A stretch of 20,100 bases of DNA from contig JNDT01001968.1 in the NCBI GenBank assembly GCA_000697055.1, forward strand, positions 1 to 20,100, given 5' to 3'. This document shows positions 9,869 to 19,430 of the stretch, in pieces. Position numbers and translations under genes: made by a program. The notes under the pieces are model-generated. The model had not been told where the DNA came from and ran no database searches. It was given only the letters and a program-made list of their open reading frames with translations. The DNA comes from Saksenaea vasiformis B4078 (taxonomy: Eukaryota > Mucoromycota > Mucoromycetes > Mucorales > Saksenaeaceae). How positions within the stretch are numbered: position 1 is the stretch's first letter; each line of letters begins with the position of its first letter.

Positions 9869-10263
9869 GTTTCCTTAATCCAAATGACAACGCGAAAGAA
9901 TTTGTGTGACTTTAGTTCAAACAGTGCCATGTTTCCCGAATTCAGGTGCTATATCCACAACTGTTAAGTGTCACTGTTGTTTGACAGCAGCATATGGAGC
10001 TTTTTGGATCTTATTTCAAAAGTAAGACACAACCAATTCCCAAGAGAACATGCCTAAACCGAATTATCGTGAATAGATCACGGATTCATGTTTTGACGCA
10101 CAATAGCGAAGTGGCGGACAGTTACGGAGCACAGGACCTTGGTGATTGGCCGAAACTAAAAAAAATTGTCACAAGCGGGACCCTTTTGCGGTGGACAAAA
10201 AAAGATGCCAAAACCCGACTTCCACTTCACATAAAACAGAAGCCCTTTTCTTCTTTCTTTTCT
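9869..10263. promoter_or_regulatory. bidirectional promoter APC11 / SAM carrier, with a CCAAT box
   Basis: This 395-bp region separates two divergent start codons. ATTGG at 10145-10149 is a reverse CCAAT box, 115 nt before the carrier ATG, the usual distance for a fungal HAP/CBF site. HAP factors often control mitochondrial genes, so it fits the carrier better than APC11. The 90 in-frame codons upstream of the chosen carrier start are treated as leader. Confidence 0.45.
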
Positions 10264-11363
10264 ATGAGCGGTGATCAGCAGACGCGAATGTACCAGGCGA
10301 ACCTGAAGCAGGCCTTGGTAGCCGGTGCATTTGCCGGAACTGCCGTCGATACGGCGCTATTTCCTTTGGGTAAAGATTCCACATGTCACATATTTAGCCA
10401 TGGCTCCGATTGCTCATGCTTGAATTACTTTGCACGCGTCAGATACCATCAAAACACGCTTGCAATCTCAGGCAGGCTTCATGGCTTCTGGTGGCTTTCG
10501 TGGCGTCTATTCCGGCTTGCTATCTGCGGTGATTGGTAGCGCGCCCAATGGTACAACAGGCACCCTTGCTGTCTTAGCTGCTCTTCTCATGTCATTGCTG
10601 TAGCCTCATTGTTCTTTGTTACTTACGAAGCTATGAAGCGACTTCTCGGTGCGTCCATCGATAATCCTCAGTATGCTCCCTTTGTGCATATGGCTGCCGC
10701 ATCGTTTGGTGAAATCGTAAGTTACGAATAGGAGGAAATTAACGGTGACTCTTAACGTATCTTATTTGCTCTCCCCCTTTTAGTCAGCTTGTACAGTTCG
10801 TGTTCCTACTGAGGTGATCAAGCAACGTATGCAGACCAAGCAATTTCAGTCTACATCGGCAGCGGTCAAACACGTTCTCCGCAGTGAAGGCCTGCTGGGC
10901 TTCTACCGAGGCTTCTTGTCAACCGTCGCGCGTGAGATCCCCTTCACATGTATACAATTTCCGTTGTATGAGTACTTTAAGCATGCCTATAGCAAGTACA
11001 AGGGTGCCCGTGTCGAGCCTTACGAAGCCGCACTGTGGGGTTCCCTGGCAGGTGGTGTAGCCGCCGCAATCACTACGCCGCTTGATGTGTGCAAGACACG
11101 AATCATGCTTTCACACAAGGTAAGGGTTTCCTTTTATCAACATAAGATGCTTACTACTTCATTAGAACCAGACGGCAAAGCAGTACAATGGAATTGTCTC
11201 GACGATGCGACGAATTGTGGCCGAAGAAGGACCGCGTGTGTTACTTGCTGGTATTGGGCCCCGTGTTATGTGGATCTCAATCGGAGGAAGTATATTTTTG
11301 GGTGTCTATGAAAAGGCTGTGAAGACATTTGTCCAGTTACAGGTATTGGATGACCGGCGATAG
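10264..11363 (+). CDS. PET8: mitochondrial S-adenosylmethionine carrier (SLC25A26/Pet8 type)
   Basis: Five exons (10264-10369, 10443-10550, 10604-10716, 10784-11119, 11166-11363) with GT-AG introns of 73, 53, 67 and 46 nt splice cleanly into 286 residues, matching yeast Pet8. The protein exchanges cytosolic SAM for S-adenosylhomocysteine across the inner mitochondrial membrane, feeding methylation, biotin and lipoate synthesis. The three carrier repeats show their signatures: [12 protein letters not shown] (its codons joined across intron 1), [12 protein letters not shown] and [14 protein letters not shown]-carrier-type text includes [36 protein letters not shown] and [13 protein letters not shown]. 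The start [11 protein letters not shown] was chosen because carriers have no long presequence and homology begins right after it. No lesion was found. Confidence 0.93.
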
Positions 11364-12136
11364 GAATCACAGAAAGGGAGACTGAGAGGAGCAAAATTAT
11401 GAAAATCTTGTAAAAACATGGAATAGAATAGATCTACAAAATACAATTTACTTAAACAGGCGATCCCTCGTCGGATTGACTGATCAACCATGACTCACCG
11501 TTTGCCAAATGAGGCTGCCGCCTCTTCTATAGAAGTTAGTTGTAATCTTGCGAAATGGAGCTTTTTTCTATTCGTCCGCAAAGAGGTACTTTGAACCATT
11601 TCGTTCGGTTGAAGAATTGAGATGCAAACCATACCGGATTCACTGCCTTCTTTTCTATCAGCAGTAGCCCTGAGAAACCAGTATGCGTTACGAAACTCCT
11701 GATTATTCTGGGATATCCTCAGGAACGTGCGAAAATTTATACCGGCATATAGTAGAAAATGTCAGTCCTTGTTTTTGGGTTCATTGTACGCATGCACTGG
11801 AGGGCGAGCCTTGCAACATTGTGGAGGTGAGTGCCAGAAAAGTATCATGAAAACAAGCGTGACTCTTTGGAGGTAGTTCGAAACTTCGTTGGATCACCGA
11901 TGTCCTCAAATCTTAAATGCAAAACTATATAAGTGATCAAGCTGTCAAGTGAATTATAGCAGAGTGACCGACGATGCCTGTTAACAATAAAGCCACTTGG
12001 AGATGTAATGATGGAAATTTTAGCATACAATTCACAGTAAAAGAAATAGAGCAATTTAGCATGAAAAATCGACAATTTTATGGTTTTGTATATGAGAATG
12101 GATGCGACTTGACACTTCGATGTCTATATTTTAGTA
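11364..12136. other. convergent intergenic region, SAM carrier / UTP12
   Basis: This is 773 bp between two convergent stop codons. Both strands were read. The short frames here (11491-11306 and 12075-11845, minus) resemble no family and show no splice continuity. No tRNA fold or convincing C/D snoRNA boxes were seen. It contains the two 3' UTRs; the rest is unexplained. Confidence 0.5.
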
Positions 12137-15100
12137 TTAAACCTGAATAAATTTGCGTTTCTTTTCCCCGTCGCCAGCCAATGGTTGTGATGAGTCCATA
12201 AATTCGGTCGTGTTCCTTGCTCGCCAGTCGCGTTGTAAATAATTTAAAGCTGCTCGGTTATAGCCCATCAGGTCTTTTTGGCGTTGCAGTTGCGAACGCA
12301 GGTGGAATCGGATGGAATCCAGCATCGGTCGCATAACGCGATTAGCTGCGATTTGGTTATGGTGTGTCTTAATGAGCGTAAAGAGGACTCGAGATATCAA
12401 AACGATATTCCAGTTCTAAAGCAGACAGTGGACGATAAGTAACCCTTTCGAAACATTTTTCTTTTTACCTTCTTTGCCCAGCTTTCAATGTAGGAGAGGA
12501 GAGAGGTGACCTTTGCAAATGGAAGCACCAACAACGCTTCTTCCAAATCATTTGCCTTAATTTTCTCGAGCGTGTTCAGGACATAGCGATCAGGCGTCAA
12601 ATCACCCATAGCTAATAGAATGGGGTTTCTCTGTGGAGGCTGTGCAGGTAAACCACGAGCTTTTGCCTGTTACATATTTATAACGTAAGGCGACAAGTCG
12701 TTTGAAAGCTCTCCTTGTTCACTTACCGATTCGTACGCTTCCCATCCCAATTTTTCTTCGTCACCAATATCTATAGCCTCAATAATACGCTCTCCGGCCT
12801 TCAAAGTCTCCATGGTTTGTCTGCCTGCGGAGTCTACTTCCATATTATCGTCGACGTTGGTCTTTTCCATTTGGCTGATCAACGTCGATTCGTACAACTC
12901 TTCCAACTCTTTTTCACGTTCTTCCTCCAAAAACAGCTATATAGTTCGCTGTTATAACTGTTGTTTTCTGTAGTTTATAGGACGTTACCTGCTCCTCTGT
13001 TCTTTCCCAGATACGAATGGATCGGTCATGAGAACCAGTCACCACAAATGATCCATGCTTTGCAACTGCCAACGCCCATACTTCTCCATGATGCCCTTCA
13101 AGTTTCATGATATTCTCGAACTAAAAAGTTATGCAACTCGTTATTCATCGTGAAGGCTTTTGATTCGTTATACATACCTTATCGCCATCCCAGTATTTGA
13201 CGGTTTTATCTTTGCTTACTGTGAAGAAGTAATGTGTGCCCCATACAAACTGCACGGACATCACGCTTTCCTGATGCGCAAAAAGTGACTTGTGACAATC
13301 ACCAAAATCAAGACCCCAGATCTTGACATTTTTATCAGCCGAACATGTGGTGATTAAGGTGTTGTCGGATGAAATGTCCATGCATAAGACCGGTAGCTAG
13401 AATGTTTGTCAGTACATGCTACTTATTTCGAGGTGAGTACCTTGTGGCCGTATAACGAGAGGAAGAATTTCAGAGTATCATGATAAAAGACTTTCACGGT
13501 AGCATCCAGAAGTGAAACAGCTATCAGGTTCTGATCTGGACTATAACGCACACACAACACTTCGTCCGACATCTTAAGCGTTCGCATGTGAACAAATGCC
13601 AGCCGTTTTGTTTTCTGTAGCTTATTGATGAGCATATATATGGCGTACAACGGGTGTATAACTTACCGATGCGCTGTCTTTGTTCTGCACCATATCAAAA
13701 TCCCAGAATTTCACATCCTTATCAGCACTGCCAGTAACGAAACCACGCTTATCTGGACGGACTTGCAGCGAATACACTGCACCGTCGTGTGCCTTGACAG
13801 AGTCAATCATGGACGACGAAGCAATATCAAATAACTCGAGTTCACCCGTTTTGGTACCAATGAGGATCTAAATCATCTTAGTCTATCATTTTCTATCCAT
13901 CTTATCCTGCTTACATGACGGTTACCGGGCAGAAAAGCGCTACACAAAGCGTAACCACACTCAATCGATCGGATGCATGTTCTCGTCTTGACATTCCACA
14001 CCTTTAGCAAATCTAAAGAGCTCGCTTAGTATAATTCAACTAGGATCGGGAGTAACGTACTGTTGGAAGCTGAAGCCAGCAATTCATCGTCTGAGCTTAA
14101 GGCCAAGGTGCGAATATCAGAGCGATGACCTTGTAGATCGACGGAATATAGCTTCACTGGTTCCTCTAAAGCCTCCGACTTCTTCTTGTCTAGGCCTGCA
14201 GGTGCATTGTATACTTCAATCGCGTTGTTTGTAAGAGACATAGCCAACTGCAATAAGTAAGACACAGTTAACTTGTGTTCCTTGTCTCGGCACTTGTGTT
14301 ATTATTTACCTGTACATGGCCAGCCTTCTCAATATCCGTGGTAGGTCCAAAATCGAAGCTTCTCACTTTAGCTGGTGTTCGAATGATAGTTTGACTATCA
14401 AACTCATCCTCGACTTGAATCTCATCTTTCACTTCTTCTTCTTTTCCTTTCTCTCTTGCACGCTTCTTTCGGCGCTGAATCTTCTTCCGAATTTGTTCAT
14501 GATCACGGATTCGGAATAGTTCAATCGACTTTTCTGCAGCCTGCACGCCGAGGAATTTACCAGAGGGATGGAATTTGATCGTTACGATGCGATCACGCGA
14601 TTTGCGAGGTAATTGACCGTACAATGTGATTGCCTTAGCGATCGTTGCTGCTTCCATACCATTACCCTTTGACTCTTCCTCCAAAGCTTCCAGAGACATT
14701 CCCAACACACGCCAGTCCACTTTCCACGCTTTCAGCGCTGGCTCTGCTCCACCAGAAATAATTGTCGAATGATCGCTCGAGACATCGAACGACCACACCT
14801 CACTACGATGACCCACTAACGTCTCGCGACAGAACTGAGCTGAAAGGTCCCACAGTTTCAGCAACGTATCTTTCGATGACGACAGCAGGTAACCTTCCGA
14901 CGAAACACCAACGGTGCTGTTATCCGCGTCCGCGTCAACAGCTGTGTCAGGTTTCGACAAGAACGCAAGACAGGTAATTTGATCTTTGTGGCCTTTGAGT
15001 CGATACAGACCGGTTTCAGCAATGACATCCCAAACGATCAAATCGGTATCGCGCGATCCCGATGCCAAACGTGTGCCTTGTTGATCAAAAGCGAGCGCTG

Positions 15101-15551
15101 TCACGGCTGATCGATGGCCACTGAGAGTTACTGTTGATGTCTCGGAACGAATATTCCAAAGTCGAATGGTACCATCGGCATAACTAACAAATCGAAAAAG
15201 TGGTTGGTTAATGACCATTGCATAACGATCGATCGGGAAAAAAATAGACTAACCCAACGGCATAGTCCTTGCCATTTGCACTTTTGGCGATGCAGGTTAC
15301 TTCTGCTTTGTTTCCCGACTCTCTCCATTTGCTAACCTTAAGTTTTCGTTTAAAATTTGTTTATTAAAAAAGGGCAAACAATATTATACTAAGCCTACCT
15401 GAGTTCCCTTTTTAAGATCCCAAATGATAACCTCTTCAAGGGCGGGCGCAATGGCGAGCTTTCCGGTGCTATCGTAGACAATGTTGGCTTGTGCCGAGGC
15501 GATTACGCCGAAATTAGCCAACGACTCATAACGGAGGTAGGCTTTAACCAT
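12137..15551 (-). CDS. UTP12: U3 snoRNP / SSU processome WD40 protein Utp12 (Dip2, WDR3)
   Basis: Twelve exons (15551-15399, 15336-15254, 15183-14310, 14247-14061, 14012-13915, 13867-13667, 13614-13441, 13396-13178, 13120-12989, 12936-12727, 12666-12469, 12415-12137) join in phase into 935 residues; yeast Dip2 and human WDR3 are 943. Introns are 44-70 nt. Utp12 belongs to the UTP-B module of the nucleolar processome that assembles on 5' pre-18S rRNA. Two WD40 propellers are visible ([34 protein letters not shown], then [47 protein letters not shown]). A basic linker ([14 protein letters not shown]) lies between them, and the C-terminal Utp12 domain ([32 protein letters not shown]) pairs with other UTP-B subunits. 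The start [17 protein letters not shown] matches the family N-terminus; in-frame Mets further upstream are ignored. No lesion was found. Confidence 0.95.
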
Positions 15552-15973
15552 GGCACGGAGGAAAAGAGTATGGCTTGCTAATTTTTCGAAAAAGAAAAAA
15601 ATCGTAGAAAAGCTCGTCACTTGCTTTCAATCGCAGATCTTTGAATCACAGACCGAAAAACATGGTTTAACCTCATCACACGCGATCTCGCAATGACCTT
15701 CCTTCTCGCTGGAAGCATCCTGGAACAGAAACATACTAATCTGTGTAGAACGTGCTAGTGACAAAATTTCGTATTCTCTTCTCATTTTCAGAAACGGACA
15801 TCTGTGAAAGGATTTGTGCCAGTCAAACCGTGACAATCGATCCAGGATATCATGCAGCATCTGTTGAAGAGCTCTAAGACTTTCAAAGAGGACGCTTGAT
15901 TGATTTGGAGGCTCCCATTCTTTTCTTTTCTCGCATAAGTAGCCTTAAAATCGTATGGAAATAAAGCATCCTA

Positions 15974-15986
15974 TGTCCCAGGGACA
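15974..15986. repeat. short perfect inverted repeat TGTCCC-A-GGGACA
   Basis: Six-base arms surround a single A. It is a good candidate for a dimeric transcription-factor site upstream of UTP12 (423 nt from its ATG), or simply chance. No matching copy was seen near the other flank of the Fanzor gene. Confidence 0.35.
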
Positions 15987-16188
15987 AATTGACAAAGCAC
16001 AAAAATAAAGTATAACATAAGAGCATGTCTATCTCCGGTGCAGGTATTACTGGACCCAATCAAGTAAATATTTTACAGCATTCGTTTATACGCTTGAGAT
16101 CAGTGCATTCTCCAGCGATGGGGTCTGCTGGTATGTTCGGAGTGAGCAGCTAGCACAGCTTGGCCTTTTGCGAATATCCATAGATCGC

Positions 16189-16244
16189 TTTCGTTGGATC
16201 AATTGCATCTGTCGTTGGATGTACAGACATCGCAGCCAACGAAA
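16189..16244 (-). ncRNA. candidate structured guide (omega/fRNA-like) region 3' of the Fanzor gene
   Basis: TTTCGTTGG at 16189-16197 is the exact complement of CCAACGAAA at 16236-16244. A second copy of the left arm, TCGTTGG at 16212-16218, can pair with the same CCAACGA (16236-16242), enclosing a smaller ATGT/ACAT hairpin. The two left arms are part of a direct repeat TCGTTGGAT. Read on the minus strand this gives two mutually exclusive stems starting 41 nt after the Fanzor stop codon. TnpB and Fanzor guide RNAs come from the 3' end of, and just beyond, the nuclease gene, so position and foldability fit. Transcription and guide function are inferred only; a transposon-end repeat is an alternative. 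Confidence 0.3.
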
Positions 16245-16284
16245 CGTACAGGTAGTAGTATATTTTAGTGGATAACAAGAACAT

Positions 16285-19200
16285 CTAATCTATATTATAC
16301 AGATAAGGCACTCTTGTGATGGGATAACGACGTCTTTCGTTCATCGTCATTCGTTGAGTTGGGCGCCGGAACATAAGTGGTCGTTGATTTTCGTGGTGGG
16401 CCATATGAACGAAAATTTTGCGCATATTAGCAGCAGCCATATGATCTCGATTCAGATACTTCGCCGGGCAGGACTGATTTGTGCAAGCCAGCACAGCATG
16501 TATCTTCGAGCTCTGACCGTGTTTATCCGGACGTTCCTTTGCGTTTTCCGTTTTTCGTGTCTCACAACGCAGACAGATTTGCGACGTTAGAAATTCGTCG
16601 ATCATAAAAATATGTGTCGGAGCCTACATAGCTATTCAGTTAATGTTGACTTCCTAACCTTTCTGATTAAATCCGCTGAGATGCTTTTCGCTTAAGTTCT
16701 TTTATAATTGCTTTTGTAGGTGCTGCCACCTTCCCTTTCATGCTTCCAGGAAAGCTTGCATTTCCGTAGGCAATAATAATTGGCCGTTCTTGTTCTTCAT
16801 TGCTATCTCTGGGAGAAGCTGGGACCCAGGTGGCGTCTTTCTGTTTTCGCTCATGTTTAATATGGGGGACATATTTTCTGCTACCATGCAAGAGACGATT
16901 CGCGATTTCGCTCTGTCCTTTCTGTCTTCCAATATAGGATTTGAATCTTAATTTGGCAAATCTAGAATGAATGGTGTCAATAGAGACGACCTACGTCAAC
17001 GTCGTACCTTTGATCGAGGCTGTAAAATCTTGTAATCGTCTGATAATGTCTCATGATATACGTAATGCTGTCGATTAATCCACTCAGTTCTGCAGTCTTC
17101 AACGATGGTATTTCATTGATTATTTTCGTGGTATTTGGGTCATCGTCTCTGTATCTGCTTCGCTTTTGAGAGGCCCTGTTAAATCCGCATATCGAGTAAT
17201 ACTCTTTCGTGGAAGTAGTGCGGATTCGGTAGGAAGAATACCCGTACCATCGGCAGCAACGAATAAGCTCGTTACCCCAGGATCCACGCCCCATATTACT
17301 GCATCGTTGAGCTTGTCTTGGATGTCAGCTGGTGTAAGTGCTTTTCGTTTTGGGTCAAATGGCTTTTTATATTTCTTGAAAACAAACTCGACGTCTACTC
17401 CATCTGTCCGAATAACGTTCCTATCAAATGGGTCAAAGGCAGAAGCTCCACGTCATCGTTTACCAGAACATCGTTGTATCTGTATGTAGACTGTCGATGG
17501 TACGATGACCAATCTTTGCCATATCGAACAGCTCGAAATACACATTCGCTGCATCTTCGGGCTTGATAGGCTTTCCGTTGTTGCTTATACCTGCTTCAAA
17601 CCGAATCGCACCAAGTGCCTGGTTGTCGATTGAGATATGACGCATCTGAAAGCTGTGTACTGGAAGAATAGTAAATCTTCTGCAGCCTTTAGGATCAGTA
17701 TATTTTTGAGGCCGGAAAGTGTCTGTCTCCAGCGCCTTTCTTGTGTCACCGATAAATGATTTCAGGGTTGCTAAATCCTTCTCAGGAAATGACTTCAGTT
17801 TCGTGGGCAGTTTCAATTCGGATTCATTTCTTATCGCTCGTCGCACAGCCGCCTCGATACCAGACTGTAGCCTTTTAGATAACCCTTTGATATTCACCAG
17901 CTATAGATGTTCTTCAGTTAGCATTTTACTTGAACATTCACAGAAATCTTACTTCATGGACCTTTCTATGCACGTATGCAGTAGAAACAAATTTCTGTGA
18001 CTTTGGCTCCGTTACACAGACTTTTTTCTCAAATCGCTGTAGCACGCGAAATAACCATGGCATAAACAGGTGCGGCTGAGCGTTCAACAGGTTGTCGTCT
18101 ATATTCGGTGCCCCAATGTGTTTTCGGATTTCTTCGACGAATTGGTCGGTATAATCTTCGTTTTGTTTACTTCGAATAATAGATGATGGCCAGCGGCTGC
18201 TCTGTCCACAGGATGCTTCATAGATGTATGCCGCTAGTTTCTTTCGCTCTTGCACTGAAAACTTCTGTAGATAATACTGATCCGACTCATCAGACATACG
18301 TATCAACAGATATTGCTTTGTTTTCGGCTCAAAATTTGAAGTGACGTGGTTGCGTATTGCTTCTTCGTATTGTTTGGCCGCAGAAGAAATGACGGTCATA
18401 TAACCTTGAGACTGGAATTTCTGAACGTCGAAGTCGGGAACTGATTGTCTGAATCGTTGAAAGGCCGTATGAAGCTCAGCATTAGCATGCTGTCCTTTCC
18501 CTGCCACCAAAGAAAACATAGAGTAGCATATGTCATGAGTGATCGGAGGGACCTGGCGGTTATCTTGCAAAAGGCTTATGAAATAAAAATTGGCCAACAA
18601 TGAGCCAACATAGGTGATGTCTCTCACGTGGGCGACAACGCGTTGGATCACAGAGACGAATTCTTCGCTCTTGCAAGTATTTGCTAACGACGTCTTGATA
18701 ACCGATGTGCGCTTGAAACCCGTGGGTGCCTTCCGTTTAAAGACTCTTTTCGGGCACTTGGCGCTCGTGGCCCTTTGGTGGTCTGTTTGGTTGCATCGAG
18801 GGCATCGAATTATGCGACCAGAGGCAAGAGCTGCTTGCCGTTTTTCTTCGGACAATGCGGCTTTTGCTTCCGATTTTGCCTTGCGCTTCTCGTTGGCTTT
18901 CTGGGCTTTAAGAAAGGCTTTAGACTTTTTGACTGAAGGACCAGGGTCGGAAGTCTCTGTATCTGATTGATGTTATGAGTTCTCATTCAACAGAGGGGAC
19001 TAATTATACCTGAGCCCCGCTCATTGTATTTGTCTTCTGCGGAGGATTCATCCGCATGGTCCATGCTCTCTTTAAGTTCTTCTGTTTTTGACTCAGTGCC
19101 TGTAGCTTGACTATGAGCCCAAAATCACGATGTGATAAAAAAAGAATATAACATGCCTGATGTGGAACCATAACTTGACTTGATCAGCGGCTGTAAATCG

Positions 19201-19430
19201 CCATCTGGATCCAAGAGCTTTCTCTTCTTCCCTTTTGAGGAGCCTGCGTTTCGTATGAGTTTAAGTGTGTGCCTTTATATTATTTACCTGTCAAAAGCGC
19301 AGAATCCAAACTCTTAGAAGCCTCAGCTCTTATTTGAGGATCGCCGCTACGGCTGAAGTAGGAGGTAATTAGCGTCTGGTCCTGTGGTAAGGTTTTTGAC
19401 TTCGTTCTGCGTTTTTTTTCTTGGAGCCAT
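16285..19430 (-). pseudogene. Fanzor (eukaryotic TnpB-like RNA-guided nuclease), intron-containing, with frame breaks
   Basis: The proposed exons are 19430-19288, 19243-19153, 19110-19010, 18962-17953, 17900-17504, 17445-17008, 16961-16685 and 16623-16285, about 930 residues. Domains in order: basic N-terminus with PIP-box match QTLITSYF (19378-19355); acidic/basic linkers; a CPRC...H...C zinc knuckle; a long helical region; RuvC-I WGVDPGVTSLF (Asp codon 17284-17282); TSTKEYYSICGFNRAS; RuvC-II-like IIIAYGNASF; zinc ribbon CLRC...C-x4-C; RuvC-III NRDHMAAAN (Asp codon 16446-16444). This motif set and order is that of Fanzor/TnpB nucleases, which cut DNA using a guide RNA. Lesions: ATG and exon 1 disagree by one base at an A8 run (19419-19412); exon 6 is one base short between GVDPG and TSTKEYY; intron 7 needs a GC donor (16684). 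Intron 5 (17503-17446) lacks a good acceptor context. The frame breaks suggest a damaged copy. No partner transposase is visible. Confidence 0.82.

Larger units (their letters stand above)
15552..16284. other. intergenic region: UTP12 promoter and Fanzor 3' flank
   Basis: This 733-bp region holds no gene I can name. The minus frame 15860-15627 (77 aa) matches nothing recognisable. A plus-strand 42-codon frame at 16025-16153 begins MSISGAGITG and is also unrecognised. The UTP12 promoter must lie in the left part. The right part, immediately 3' of the Fanzor stop, carries inverted repeats described separately and is where a Fanzor guide RNA would be encoded. Confidence 0.5.

Noticed and set aside
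9482..9967. 161-codon plus-strand open frame
   Set aside because: It runs antisense across APC11, whose RING ligands are unmistakable on the minus strand; the plus translation resembles nothing.
15627..15860. 77-codon minus-strand frame upstream of UTP12
   Set aside because: No family resemblance; it occupies the UTP12 promoter region and is not needed by the UTP12 model.
16025..16153. 42-codon plus-strand frame beginning MSISGAGITG
   Set aside because: Too short, no recognisable family, no convincing splice continuation; left as part of the intergenic description.
16624..16658. 35-nt intron with donor GTTAGG before the zinc-ribbon exon
   Set aside because: The upstream frame is already closed by TAA before this donor, the phase does not fit, and it is shorter than any other intron in the window.
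17220..17270. A 44-nt intron (GTACGG...GAAAG) to explain the frame change after RuvC-I
   Set aside because: It would remove most of the conserved TSTKEYY motif and uses an AAAG acceptor; a 1-nt deletion explains the frame change better.
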